A stretch of DNA of 64,000 nt from Capsicum annuum (GCF_002878395.1 NW_025825704.1:1232170-1296169), one strand, 5' to 3'. Counted from the stretch's first letter, positions 1-12,619 are shown. Notes: generated from the sequence alone by a model not told the origin. Program-made: numbers and translations.

Positions 1-720
1 GAACAAGGATATTAAAATCTCTAGATTAGTTATGTATATACAATAGGCTGAGGAGGAGGAGAAAAGCAGACAGAGATAGGTAAGAAGTAGAGTTAGAAGA
101 TTATATTTTCTAATTAGGGTTGAAATCAACAACAACATAGTAGAGATGATGGAAAATGGTCTAAGAACAAGTTTCCCAATTTTGTTTCCTACTCTACGGC
201 TAGTGCTCCTTATCTAATATTGTCAGGTGTTTGTTATTCTCAGTAAGACAGTTGGTTTAGAGCTTCATGATCCCAACCTTAGGCTACTACGGCTCAGTTA
301 GCTCCATCATATCCCCCTTATAGATTTTATGGTCATATACATTGTGGCGTTTGTTAAGAGGAGAGGAACAAATATTTTAAATATTATCCGATTGGACATA
401 TGTAGAAGGATTTTTCTTCTAAGGTTGCGTGTAGGGAAATAATATTCCTATTAATACTTCATCAGCTCCACCACCAAGGGGTGCTACTTTTACTTCTAGC
501 TCTATTACTATTAAAAAATTTCTGTATGCTCTTGCCATCCACCTGGATTCTGAGGCCTAAAATATTATTACTGATATGCTCCAACTTTTCTCTCGTGATG
601 TAAATTATTTTCTTGATCTTGAATCTACCTTATCTAATGTGACCCCATATATGGCTAGCCATTTTAATATTGAAAATAATTGTATTCTACATCTTTCTCT
701 ATGTCCATAGCGGTGGGTGA
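1..720 (+). pseudogene. Gag C-terminus and protease remnant, element 1
   Basis: Around 330-420 the frame shows the spacing of a zinc knuckle region, with C, H-G and a later GHM followed by a basic stretch, although some cysteines are lost. From about 519 the frame reads into a retropepsin-like protease: a YALA-type start, a TDMLQLFS-like block, then FLDLEST near 615-635, where related plant elements have LLDPGAT. The catalytic aspartate survives but the glycine of the D-x-G triad is glutamate. A stop lies in the middle of this domain near 558. Its neighbour downstream is the reverse transcriptase of the same polyprotein. It is certainly a dead copy; exact ends cannot be given because frames shift. 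Confidence 0.75.
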
Positions 721-2400
721 CTCCATTGTGGCTAGAAGAGTTTATACGGGTTGTATGATATCGGTCTATGGTAGGGGGACCTTAGTTTATCTAAAAAAGA
801 TTGTCATGATAAATATTGATTTGATTTGGGAATGGACTGGGTGCATTCTGATTATACTTCCCTGGATTGTCGAACCTAAAAGGTCAATCTCCATTTTCCT
901 ATTAAGTCAGTGACTAAGTGGGAAGGTAGTTCCCTGATGCATAATAGAAGGTTTATTTCATATCATAAAGCTCGAGAATTGGTTTCTATGGGGTGCCTCT
1001 ATCACTTAGTGCATGTTAAGGATTCTAGATATGAAGGTCCTTCTTTGCAGACTCTCCCTGTGGTTTATGAATTTCCCAAGGTATTCCATGATGATCTTCC
1101 TAGTGTTCCTCTTAATTGGGAAATTAATTTTGGGATAGATCTTTTTCGAACACACATTCTACCTTTTTCTCTCCTTATAGAGTGGCTTTGACTGAGTCTG
1201 ATAATCCAAAAAAGTAGTTGAAAGACCTTTTGGATAAGTGTTTCATTCACCCTAGTGTTTCCTCGCAAAGATCTCCCATGCTATTTGTGCATATGAAGAA
1301 TGCTTCCCTTCAGATGTGTATAGATTACCCCCAATTGAATAATGTTACTATGAAGAATATGTATCAACTTTCAAGGATTGATGATCTATTCAATCAGCTA
1401 CAGGGTGCTAAGTTCTTTTCCAAAAATGATATTTTGTCTGGATATTATAAGTTGAAGATCAGGGAGGTGGAAATCCCTAAGATTGCCTTCCGAACCCATA
1501 TAGTCTCTTTGAGTTTTAGGTGATGTTCTTTGGTTTGACTAATGTCTCAACGACATTTATAAATCTTCCAAACGGGGGCTTCCCTCTCTTTTATATTTAT
1601 TTTTTATTATATTTATTAATAATATTTTGGTGTACTCTATGAGCGAGGCAGATTATAACAATCACCTCTGCCTTGTGTTACAAACCTTAAAAGATCAATG
1701 ATTGTATGCAAAGTTCTCAATGTATGAGTTCTAGTTAAATATTGTGACTTATCTAGGTCATGTTGGTTCTAGTGAAGGGATTATGGTAGATTACGGCGGT
1801 TAAGAAGTGGGCTAGACTAATGAATCAAACAAATTTTTGAGCTTTTTCGATTTAGCGAGTTAATTTAGAAGCTTTGTGGAGATCTTCTCTTCTATTACTG
1901 CCCCCTTAACAAAGTTCAATCAGAAAAAGGTAAAGTTCTTGTTGTATGATGCTTGCTAGGGCTATTTTGAGAAGTTGAAAGATAAGTTGACTTCGGCTCC
2001 AGTCATGACTCCACCTGAGGGTACTGATGGTTTTGTCTTCTATTGTTACGCATTGCGAGTGGGAATAGGTTTTGTATTAATACAACATAGCAAGGAGTTT
2101 GCTTATGCTTCTCAACAGTTAAAGGTTCGTTCATGAGAGGAACTATCCAACTCTTAATATGTAATTATTAGTTGTGGTGTTTTCATTAAAGATATGGTGA
2201 CATTACTTGTATAAGGTCCATATAGATATTTATTCTGATCATAAGAGCCTCCAATATGTGTTCAGCCAGAAAGAGTTGAATATCAGGCAAAGCAGATGTC
2301 TTGAGTTGCTTAAGGATTATAACACAGGTCTCCACTATCACCCAAGTAAAGCTAACATAGTTTAGAATGCTCTTAGCAGTTTGTCCATAGGGAGTTTATC
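720..2400 (+). pseudogene. Reverse transcriptase-RNase H remnant, element 1
   Basis: A protease-RT linker is read from about 720. At 1060-1130 comes the FPKVFHDDLP block and its IDL segment that precede RT in plant gypsy elements. RT follows with [13 protein letters not shown] near 1225, [14 protein letters not shown] near 1316 and [15 protein letters not shown] near 1381. The catalytic box FIDDILVYS is read as FINNILVYS at 1612-1632, so both aspartates are asparagine. An RNase H region follows at about 1990-2380, with TSAPVMTPPEG and a QQLKVR block. Several frameshifts and stops separate these parts. As part of pol it would have copied the element RNA into DNA in cytoplasmic particles; this copy cannot. 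Confidence 0.85.
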
Positions 2401-2599
2401 TTATGTGGATGAAGAGAAGTGAGAATTGGTGAAATATATTCACCGTTTGGATAATCTTGGATTTTATCTCTTGGACTGCAAAATGGTATGATTATGCAAC
2501 TGGAGGCAAAGTCATCTCTTAGTGCTAAGCTAAAGGAGAGGAAAGTGTTGGAGCCTATCTTGCTGCAAATTAAGGAGGTGTAGGTAGGCAGCAAATGAT

Positions 2600-3880
2600 A
2601 GGTTTTGAAGAAGAATTTTTGCCGAAGTTCATGAGTTACGTTATATGGTTCATCCTAGTTCAACAAAAATGTATCATAATCTTAATGAGATTTACTGGTG
2701 GAATAATATGAAGTAGGATATGTCAAATTTTGTGCCTATGTGCATAGTGTGTCTACAAGTGAAAATTGAGAAATTGAGGCGCAGTGGATTATCTCAAGAG
2801 ATTGAGATGCCGGTGTGGAAATGGGAAGTTATCACTATGGAATTCCTTACTGGTTTTCCCCAGACTTGAAATTGGTTTGATTCTATTTAGGTCATCATGG
2901 ATAAGGTTACTAAGTCTTCTGACTTCTTATCAGTAAGGACTAATTTCTCTTCAGAGGATTATGGTAAGTTTATCATTTAGGAGATAGTCAAGATGCATGG
3001 TGCTCTAGTTTTCATCATTTCTAATCTAGGTACTCAGTTCTCATCTCACTTTTGGTGTTCATTTCAGAAAGGTCTGGGAACTAAGGCAAGCCTTAGTACA
3101 GCTTTCGACCCATAAGTGGATGGGAAAGGGGTGAGGACCACTCTGACATTAGAGGATATGCTCAGATCTTGCATGATCAACTTTGTTGGTAGTTGGGTTT
3201 ACCACTTTTCTCTCATACAATTTACCTACAACAACAGTTATCACTCTAGCATTATATGGTTCCATTTGAGTCTTCGTACGGTTGAAAGTTCAAATCTCCT
3301 TTTGGATGGTATGAAGTTGTGGAGGTTGGATTATTTGGTCCTAATTTTTTTCACCATGCCATGGAGAAGGAGAAGGTGATTCGAGATTGGCTTAAGACCA
3401 CCTAAAGTCTCCAACAGTCCTATGCAGATGTTAGACAAAGGAGTTGGCATTTAATATGGGTGACTGGTGTTCTAGGTGCCTCCTATAAAGGGAGTGATAT
3501 GGTTTAGAAAGAAAAGGAAACTCAATCCCCATTACATTGGTCCATATTTAGTTTTCAAGATGGTTAGTAATGTTGCTTATGAATTTGAGTTGCCTTCTAT
3601 GATGAGCTCTATTCATTTGGTCTTCCATGTCATGATGTTGAGGAAGTGTGTGGGCAATCCTTCGTTGGTTGGCCCTTTGGAATATGTAGGCATTTCGGAA
3701 CCTTATCTTAAGAAAATTTCTTGTGGAAATATTGGATTGGCAAGTTCGTTGGTTGCAGACAAAAAGTGTCGTTTCAGTAAAGGTTCTTTGGAGGAACCAC
3801 AAGGTTGAGAAAGCTACTTGGGAACACAAAGAGGACATGAAGTACAATATCCATTCCTATTCAAATTTTTGATAATCGTG
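2600..3880 (+). pseudogene. Integrase and chromodomain-like tail remnant, element 1
   Basis: The HHCC zinc-binding start is visible near 2620-2760 (VHELRYMVHPSSTKMYH, then C-I-V-C). The catalytic core follows with VIMDKVTKSSDFL near 2890 and ISNLGTQFSS near 3018; the second is normally SDRGTQF, so a catalytic aspartate has become asparagine. FTYNNSYHSSI near 3220 matches the usual region before the last acidic residue. At about 3605-3645 comes IHLVFHVMMLRKC, the C-terminal linker of this family. The tail near 3780-3840 is a frameshifted version of the KVLWRN...EATWEAEEDM tail seen better in the copies at 9690 and 35755. Multiple stops and frameshifts make it a pseudogene. Confidence 0.85.
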
Positions 3881-3984
3881 CTTGAGGTATGTGTATTCCT
3901 TAACATCTTTTTTTTTAGTTATTGATAAAGGTAAGTGTGGGTGTGTTTCTATGTTAAATCATGCTAAGGGATACCTTGACCCAT

Positions 3985-4018
3985 CACTCGAGGATGAATA
4001 ATCTAAGGTAAAGAGAAT
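3985..4018 (+). other. Degraded polypurine tract before 3' LTR
   Basis: The sequence ACTCGAGGATGAATAATCT followed by a purine run (AAGGTAAAGAGAAT) sits directly before the LTR start. The other two copies in this window have the matching, more purine-rich version in the same place (9526-9575 on minus, 36040-36067 on plus). It is the expected primer for plus-strand DNA synthesis. Confidence 0.65.
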
Positions 4019-6307
4019 TGGAACACCCTAGTTTTTTGCTTGGAAAATTTCAAAAAATTTTATCCTCACTGCCCTGACTACGACTCTCGTTACAAGTTGC
4101 AGGGTGATATAATAGGTCTAAAAGACCCAGTCGTAGACTGACTAGAGTGTGTGGCTAAACTTTCTTCTTTAAGTAAGAGTAGCTCTCAATGAGTCGCCAA
4201 GACTCCTTATGAGTCATAGTGTGCAAATCGTAGGATTATCAGTGTATTGTCTCAAGTTTCTGATGTGACTATAACTAGGGCTTTATGAGTCATAATTTCC
4301 CATGATGAGTTGTTACGTCATAGTCATAATGTGATTGGAGTATGACTCAAAAGATTATGTCTTGGGCATGAGTTGGCATGGAGAGTCATAAGGACTTGGT
4401 ACGAGTGGTATGATACGACTCGTAACTAGAAAAGTGGTGGTGGTCTTGGTCACTGTCCATATTATGATTGAGTGCCACGAGTTGTAAGGTGACCCTAGGA
4501 GTCGTTGTAGGACCCATAATGATTGGTGATGATTTTTTCAGTCTTTTACTAAGGGCATTCTAGACATTTCCCTTTTGCCCTAAGCAGAACCCCCGACCCT
4601 TAAACCCTATTGAATCCTTATTCTTACCCATTATACACTCAAAATACATTCTCATGTCACTCAAATTTTCTCAAGAATCCATACTTACAGTTTCGAAGAA
4701 GTGGGTCAAGTAGAGCTCTAAGAGTTTATTTCTCTATGTAAACATTTGTATTTTAGGCATGTTACTCTTTCCTAATTTCTAATTTGTTAAAAGTATATGT
4801 CTAAAAGTGTTGTTCAAATGGTATTGATGTTGGTTTTGAAACATAGGTTTAGGGTTATAAATAATGTTGGTTGAACAATCTTTTTCCATGGTTTACATAT
4901 GATTGTTCATGGTTGAATTATCATTTTTGAACCTATGGGGTGCATATGTTTTGTAGATAAACTAAGGTATTGTGATTTCCCCCAACTTGTGACTTTCAAT
5001 GTTGTAATGGACTTAACCCCATATTGTGAAATTGATTTCTATATGTAGAGTATTCATATTGAACTAATTCAATGTATTGTATGATTCAAAAGGCTAATGT
5101 GGCACATTTATTTTGAAATAAATCTTGTAGGTTTTGTATTTTCACAAGCTATTGCATAATTTAACCAAGGGGGTTGTGAATTCCTCCAACTGATGTATGT
5201 TTTTTGACATAGTGTTGTTACCTTGAAAGTGTAGTTGGTATGAAGATACCAATCATATATGCCTTAATGTATAATATGGTTCAATGAATGGGTAGACGCT
5301 ATAAATGTTTCAAATTATGCTTAAAAGAGAGTTGTGCAGCTGAGTTATGAAAGTGAAGGTCCGAGTGACCGATACTAGAAACCACAGTTGCCGTTGTGTG
5401 TGTCTAAATGACCAAGGAGTTTTGAGTCCTCATATTATTATAACATGATTAGAGGTATGGGTCCCCCATATTATATTACGTGATCGAATTCTTGTGTCAC
5501 CTTGATATGTAGGGAGGTTCAAGTCCCCCATAGTGCATATGTATACGCTCTGGTTCGTACAACTACTCGAACTAGGGCAGTACCAGCTAGGGGAGAGCGG
5601 GGACCATATAGCCCATTAGTGTCTTCTTATGTTATGACAGTTGAGTTACACAGTCCATACTAATATTTTCAAAGTTCATTTTAAGCCTTGTTCCCTTCCC
5701 CATCATGTGATATTATGAATATATGTATTTCAATATGATATAGTTCATATGATTTTGGACTGGTTTTCATTTTTTTATCCATGGCGTTATTTTATGCCTT
5801 ATCCATGAGTTACATGCTAGCGTTCGCGCACTAACCATCTTTGGATGTTGTATCCCCACGTGATGTAGCAAATTTCCATACTTCAACTTCTCCTGCATGG
5901 TTATTAGGACTCCAGATTAGTTTGTGAGTTGGCATTAAAGTGCTGAGCTTCCATACATCAAAAACCTACATATCATGTTTTGGTCTCTTATGTCTCATAC
6001 GGTTTAGACTTGTTTTTGGCTATAGTTTTGGGCTTGTCCTGACACTTTATTGATATTCAGATTTGCTAGAAGATTCAATGGATTACCATGGACTTGGGTG
6101 GTGTCTTGGTTGATTGATTTAGTTTGTCGTCATTTATAGACATATCATAAGAGTTTTTGAACTTATTTCTTCTTATCTTGTTATATGTTCGGTATTCATT
6201 CGACATTATGGTATTGTGATCCGTTGAGCAAGGAAAAGGGGGTGGTCTACACTCTATGGTGAACTTGAGATACCTTTCACGACAAGGCCCCGGTTTGGGC
6301 CGTGACA
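4019..6307 (+). repeat. 3' LTR of element 1 (about 2.3 kb)
   Basis: It starts TGGAACACCCTAG and ends GGGCCGTGACA. These ends match the LTR starts at 29431 and 36068 and, reversed, the one at 9525. The first 500 bases contain many copies, in both orientations, of a word like TACGACTCGT or ATGAGTCAT, including a perfect TACGACTCGTA at 4414-4424. The middle (5210-5640) and last parts reappear at 6358-7449. The LTR would carry promoter, polyadenylation and integration ends. No usable reading frame is present. Confidence 0.85.
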
Positions 6308-6349
6308 AGTTTAATGAAAGAAGTGAGTCAAGTTCCCAAGTTAATAGAG

Positions 6350-7449
6350 TTGTGATGGAATTTTGATGTTACCTTACAAGTGTACTTGGTATGACGATAC
6401 CAATAGTGTATTCATAGATATTTAATATGGTCCAATGAATTGAAATGTATGATAAATGATTTAATTTGGATTTAATGAAGGTTCAATAGTTATGTCGTGA
6501 AAGTAGAAGTCTAGAGGTACCGATGCTAGAAATCGCGGTTGCCGATGCTAGGGTTTAAATTACCAGATGGTTCTAGTCCCCCTTATTATATGATCGAGAG
6601 ATTCGTGTAACCTATATTATATTACATTATTGGATGCTTAAGTCACCTTGGTATGATGGGAGGTTCGAGTCCCCCATGGTGCATATGTGCATCAAGTAGT
6701 TCGTGCGGCTATATGCACTGGGGCCCTTCCAGCTTGGGAAGAGATCAACTCATATAGCCCATGGTGCCTTCTTATAATGGTTGAGCTACACAATCAAGGA
6801 AAAAGTTTTAATGTGCATACTAAGGCTTGTTACCTTCCTCGGCATATTATTTATTTATGTATATGATAATTTTCAGATTAATTGTACTGTATTTTTCTTG
6901 GCTTTATTTTATCCCCAATCCCTGAGTTACAGCCTTATACTTAACCCACTAGCCGTCTGCAGATGTTGTATTCCCATGTGATGCAGGCACTTGAGATACT
7001 TCTACTTTTCTTACATAGTGTTAGGTTGACTGTCTTGTCTCATCGATCATTGGTGGTGAAGTGGTGAGCTTCCATTCTACAGAAGACTTGGCAATTTCAT
7101 CAATTTCTATTCTTAGATTAGAATTGAGAGTTCACATTATCATTAATATTGTCATTGTCAGTTTCTTGGTCGGGGAATCACCCAACACTTTATTGATTTT
7201 GGTTTTGTTAGAAGGCTTTGTCCATTACTATGGACTATGGTGGTGATTTTGGTTGGTTCTTTTTTTGTCCGTTATCTGTTATAGAAAGGTCATAAATTTC
7301 TACGAGCTTATCTTACGTTATCTTGATATATGTTTTAAATTCATCTTCTACCGGACAGTATGTGATGTTTTTCTAGGTACAGGGGTGATCTCTGGTCCAC
7401 AAGGACTTTAGATGCCTATCACAACTAGGACATCGTCTGGGTCGTAACA
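6350..7449 (+). repeat. Partial LTR of the element 1 family
   Basis: This stretch repeats 5205-6307 at lower identity: GTACTTGGTATGACGATACC at 6383, CCCCCATGGTGCATATG near 6670, a cytosine-rich segment near 6720, the GTGGTGAGCTTCCAT word near 7060, and an end GGGTCGTAACA at 7449. The first roughly 1.2 kb of an LTR is missing. It lies head-to-tail behind the LTR of element 1 with only about 40 bases between them. It may be the rest of an older copy or of an unequal recombination. Confidence 0.75.
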
Positions 7450-7462
7450 TACACATAGTCTT

Positions 7463-9525
7463 TGCCTAACACGACCCAAGTCGTGGGATAGTCGTGTTAG
7501 GTATCTCAAATCCAACCAGGACCGGAGACCACCCCAATACCCAACTGTTATCTATCGTGCATCCCATGTTTGATGAATTTTGAACATATAAGAATGTAAT
7601 ACAATATAGGTTTAAAGAAATCAAAAAAATCTATAATCATAACTCAATGAAATATCGAATCAATACCAATCCCAATGCTAATACCAATACCAAGGCTGAC
7701 ACAAATACCGACACCACTATACCTATAATAGTCTTGCAAAGCCTTTAACCGAAATCAATGAACATCCGATCGGACCAAGCCCTGACCATAGCCACAACCA
7801 AAATCCAAGATATAACAATGATAAAAAGAAGTCCACAACTTGAAATGGAGTCTTCCGGAGAATGAAAGCTCACGACTTCAATCTGACTAAAAGTTGTACG
7901 CGAATCTAAGTCACTGAGCGGGAGGAATAGTAGTATGGATGGTTCCTACATTGTGTGGAGATAAAGATCCTAAACATAGTTAGCAGAGTGAACGCTAACA
8001 TGTAACTCACGGATAAAGATAAAGTAATGCCATTATTCAAAAAAAAAATCAATAACCATATGCAATCGCATATATACATATATATTGCGTTGGGATTAGG
8101 AGCAAGGTTTAGCATGCATTTAAAACCATAACCTAGACTGCGTAGCTATGCCATCCTAAATTTTCACCTATGGGCTATATGGGTTCATCTTCTAATAATG
8201 AAGGTGCCCTAGCATGTGTTATTCGCACAAACCGAAGGTATCAAGGTATACCATGGAATGCCCCGACCCCACATAAACCAAGATACAAATATATACCAAT
8301 TGTGTGAACCATGAACACAGGTCATCAAGACCAAACATTACATCGAAAAATTTTAAATTCAAGTATTAGTCCCCCCGGGACCTCCACCTTCCACGGCTTT
8401 TCTGCATAACCCCCTTTTTGTACACTTTAAAACCATTTACACATTCCCATTCATTAACCATGGAGTCTTTTAATTAGGCATTAACCATTTGTATCGTCAT
8501 ATAAAAACTAGAGCTTGCATGTTTATTCCAATTATGCCATATAAAACATGTAAACCAAAGATAGACTCCACCGTTTTGAATTAATCTAAGACCATGGCCA
8601 CCAAAAACATTCCTAAAAAATTTAAAATAAAACTAGAATAATTTAGATTCCATTACCATTTATGAAAATTAAGGATTCCAATAATAGTAAAACGATGTGA
8701 CAAAATCATACTCATTGGCATTTTCACAAACCAGTTGTGGGTACATAAGTTTCAAAACCATAACCAAGTAATTTGTGGAATACATAGCACCCTAAAATCT
8801 ATTTACTATTACCAAGCATCCCACAGGGTTAAAATCATATTAAAAGCATGAATGAAAGACACAATCAAACCATGAGAAACATTACTAAACCATGAACATC
8901 AAAAAACCCCAACCTTTATTCAAAACCATAATAGTACCATGAAAACCATACATTAAAACACATGATTTTTCTAATGTATCAATGAGGGGAGAGTAACATG
9001 CCTTAGACACCAAGAAGTACAGAAAGAATTACTCTACAAAGCCCCTAATTGATTAGCTTAATGAAACTCTAGCTTTTGCTTGAACAAAAAGTTTGAAAGA
9101 GATTTTAAGAGTGTTTAATTGGGAATAATTTGTTAATGATGTCCCAAAAGATGTTCTATGTCATGGTATAAAGGAATTTATTGGGTTCAATGTCAAGAAT
9201 GCGCCCAACATAAAACTATAAAAGGGCCATAGGTGGTTACGAGTCGACCCCATGACTCTCGACCACAACATATGACTCGTACACTTGAGTCATCACCAAG
9301 ACAAAGAGTTGAACACCCATACACAGTACACCATACGTCTCCATGATCCCACTCATTACCACTAACTAGTAACCACAACAAAAACCCAACCACCATCCAC
9401 TGGACTCTTTACGACTAGGGTCACCTGACCTGTAACGACACTCTATGGCACGTATGATGAGTCAATACTTAGACAGTGAGATAATTCTCAGGAAATTTCC
9501 AAAGGCCAAAATCTAGGGTGTTTCA
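7463..9525 (-). repeat. 3' LTR of element 2
   Basis: On the minus strand it begins TGAAACACCCTAGATTTTGG at 9525 and ends near 7463. It matches 14508-15578 plus 17330-18288. The U3 side (9230-9470) is rich in GAGTCG, TGACTCGT and ACGACT words in both orientations, the same theme as the LTRs of elements 1 and 3. Confidence 0.88.
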
Positions 9526-9575
9526 ATTCTCTCCCACTTAGATCATTCGTCCTCCAATGATGGGACAAGGCAGTA
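9526..9575 (-). other. Polypurine tract of element 2
   Basis: On the minus strand, GGAGGACGAATGATCTAAG runs into GTGGGAGAGAAT directly before the 3' LTR start. This is the best preserved polypurine tract of the family in the window. Confidence 0.75.
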
Positions 9576-9689
9576 ACTAGCATGATTAAACCCCCAAAAA
9601 TCTTTACTCTTACCTTTAATACAGAAAATAGCATACCAAAGAATTCACAATCTACCTTTAACGAAGACAAAAAACAAAGATGTTAAGAA

Positions 9690-11040
9690 CAACAAATACA
9701 TTTAGCACAATTTTAAAAAACGAGTAATAGAATTGATACTTTGACTTCATATCCTCTTCAGCTTCCCATGTAGCCTCTTCCACCAAGTTGTTCCTCCATA
9801 GAACTACTATCGAGGCTTTTTTTTCCGCAACTGACAAATCTACCAATTAAAGATTTCAACTTGGACCTCCTCATAAGACAGGGAATTCGAAATACCAATA
9901 TCCTTGAAAGGTATAATTTTCACCAGATCTCCCACACACTTTATCAACATAGAAACAAGAAATATTGGGTGAATGAAGTTAAAACTAGAAGGCAACTCAA
10001 CTCATACGCAACATTGCCACCCTTCTCAAAACCAAGTATGGACCAATATATCGGGGAGTGATCTTACCCTTCTTCCTAATCTCATCACTCATTTTATGTG
10101 AGACACTTTTAAGAACACCCTATCCCCAACTCAAACTCTAAATTCCTATGCATTACATCTACATAGGACTTTTGGCAACTTTAGGCAGCCTTACGTCTGC
10201 CCTAAATAACCTCCACCTTCTCCATAGCTTGGAGAAATAAGTTTGGGCAAAATATCTTTGCCTTGCTAACCTCGAACAACCCAATAGGAGACTTATGCTT
10301 TTTACCATACAAATTTTCAAATTGAGCCATCCCAATGCTATAATGGTAAATGTTATTATACGCAAACTCTAATGTCTGAATTGTCCTTTCATCTTACCCA
10401 TCCGACGGTGGGTGGAAAGCAGTACTAAGAATCACCTTGGTCCCCAAATCTCTCTAAAATGACCTCAAAAGGTTAGGTGAAAATTGTATACCGCGATCAG
10501 AGATGATAGAAACATGTACCCTATGCAACTTCACAATCTATTAGAGGTATAAGCTTGCCTAATTTTCAGTTGAGAAATTAGTCCTCACTGGCAAGAAGTG
10601 AGCAGACTTTATCATCCTATCCATGATAGCCCAAACTAAATAAAACTGATTCCAAGAATAAGAAAGACCGGTAATAAAATTTATGTTGATCACTTAGCAT
10701 TTGCACAAAATGGTAACTCCATTTCTTGATACAATCTTCCGAGCCTTATGTCTCAACCTTTACTTGTTAGCATACCATGCATTTAGCCTCAAAACTAGCC
10801 ATAACCTGCTTCATATTATTCAACTAATACATTTTCTTAAGGTCATGATACATTTTTGCCAAACCAAGATGAATAGAATAACTTGACTCATGCGCCTCAT
10901 AAAAGATCATCTCTCTCAACCCATCTATATCGGGAACACATAACCTTCCTTGGTACCGTAAGCTACCATCACCACTAATCTTGAAGGCCATCACCTTTTT
11001 ACCACCTATATCACTTTTGATCCTCATCAATACAAGTTAT
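9690..11040 (-). pseudogene. Integrase and chromodomain-like tail remnant, element 2
   Basis: Read from 11030 downward, the frame gives DGSLRYQGRLCVPDIDGLRE, then the zinc-binding block YEAHESSYSIHLGLAKMYH and a C-M-V-C pair. The catalytic core that follows is frameshifted, with FAYNN near 10360 and GMAQFENLYGKKHKSPIG near 10310. KITPRYIGPYLVLRR is visible near 10050, and the C-terminal tail VVLWRNNLVEEATWEAEEDM lies at about 9740-9815. This tail is the feature linking the family to chromodomain-bearing gypsy elements. Stops and frameshifts interrupt the core. It is a dead integrase; lineage assignment is inference. Confidence 0.85.
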
Positions 11041-11199
11041 AACACTTACTTCTCCTTTATTTTAGAACCTAGAGATAACTATACCACCTTCTACAGAAAC
11101 ACACCACCATCCTCAAGGTCTAAGAGGCAAACTCCAAGGTTAGCTAAACGGTGAATATCTTATACTAATTCCTGCTTCTCCTTATCCATATGAGCTAGA

Positions 11200-12610
11200 C
11201 TCTAAACTTTTTCTAGTTAAAAAAATATTGCAGGTTCTTATTATCATAAAAGATATCCACATAAACTCTATATAAATAGTAATGTCAGATTTTCAATGCG
11301 AACACCACATCTAAAATTTTGAAGCCATGACTCAGATAATTCTTCGCATGCACCTTCAACTGTCTAGTGGCATAATATATCACCTTACAATGTTGCATTA
11401 GAACACAACCAAGGCCTACACGGTATGAAACACAATAAAACACAAATCTTTTAGGGCCTTCAGGAAAAGTCAAGACTGAAGCCAAAGTCAGCTAATCCTT
11501 TAGATTCTCGAAACTACCCTCACACGGATCTGACCATAAGAACTTCACCTTCTTTTGAGTTAGCTCAGTCAATAGGGTGGATATAGTTAGAAAACACTCA
11601 ACAAACCACTAGTAGAAACTAGCTAAACCCTACAAGCTCTAAATATTGTTTGGAGTCGTAGGTCTAAGACACTTCTTAACCACTGTGACTTTCTCTAGAT
11701 ACACCATGATCCCTTCACTAGAAATGACATGACCAAGAAAAATGACAACGTTCAACTAGAATTCACATTTCAAAAATTTAGCATACAGTTGTTGAAATGA
11801 TATGACCCAGAAAAATGACAACTTTCAACTAGAATTCACATTTGAAAAATTTAGCATATAGCTGTTGATCTTTCATGGGCTGTAATATAATGTAGAGGTG
11901 ATCATCATGATCCATATCGCTCTTAGAGTATACAAGAATATTATCTATGAATACAATGTCAAATAAATCTAGAAACCGCTTCAACACTATTTATCAAATC
12001 CAAGAATGTCGTTGAGGCACTAGTCAACCAAAAAGACATTACCGGGAAATCAAAATACCCATACAGGGTACGGAAGGAAGTCTTAGGGATATCCACCTCC
12101 CTAATCTTTAAATTATGATACCCAAAACAAAGATTAATCTTGTAGAAAACCTTGGCACTCTGAAGCTGATCAAACATATCATCTATCTTTAGAAGAGGGC
12201 ACATATTCTTTACTATCACCTTATTCAGCTTTTATTAATCAATACACATCTTAAGCGAACCATCCTTCTTATGCATGAATAATACAAAGGCCACCCACAG
12301 GGACACACTAGGATGGATGAAACCCTTGTCTAAAAGATCCTTTAGTTTTTTCTTAAGCTCCTTTAACTTAACTTGAGCCACTCTACACGAGGGAATAAAA
12401 ATAGAATGAGTGTCCAAAATAAGATCAATCCCAATATCAATCTCCCTATCTTGAGGGAAAACAGGAAGGTCATCAGAAAAGACCTTAGGAAATTTATTCA
12501 TCACCAGGATGAAATGTAAAGAAGGATCCTCAAAGTTAGAATCCTTAATCCATACTAGATTATAGAAAAACTCTAGGAGATTCATCTTCGAGCTCCAAGA
12601 CATTATATAA
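11200..12610 (-). pseudogene. Reverse transcriptase-RNase H remnant, element 2
   Basis: On the minus strand from about 12520: MNKFPKVFSDDLPVFPQDREI, then [26 protein letters not shown], the fingers/palm block DDMFDQLQSAKVFYK near 12180 and EVDIPKTSFRT near 12090. The catalytic box at 11940-11951 reads FIDN, so the second aspartate is asparagine. A 73-base tandem duplication lies just behind it (11721-11866). RNase H follows with [13 protein letters not shown] and QLKVHAKNY at 11285-11485. At least three frameshifts separate the parts. Confidence 0.88.
11721..11866. repeat. 73-base tandem duplication inside RT remnant
   Basis: The segment starting GAAATGACATGACC at 11721 is repeated from 11794 (GAAATGATATGACC) with a few differences. 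The duplicated DNA encodes, on the minus strand, the LYAKFxKCEF and VIFLGH part of RT. 73 is not a multiple of three, so the duplication breaks the frame. The differences between the copies show that it is not recent. Confidence 0.85.
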
Positions 12611-12619
12611 ACCTCCCCT

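Larger units (their letters stand above)
1..6307 (+). mobile_element. Ty3/gypsy LTR retrotransposon, 5' end outside window (element 1)
   Basis: Decayed gag, protease, reverse transcriptase, RNase H and integrase follow one another in Ty3/gypsy order, then a purine-rich tract and one LTR. The order PR-RT-RH-IN with an integrase tail resembling a chromodomain points to a chromovirus of the Tekay/Del type; that lineage name is inference. The 5' LTR and most of gag lie left of the window. Stops and frameshifts occur in every domain, so nothing is translatable. The same family appears again at 7463-18288 (minus strand), and a related one at 29431 onward. Confidence 0.9.
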
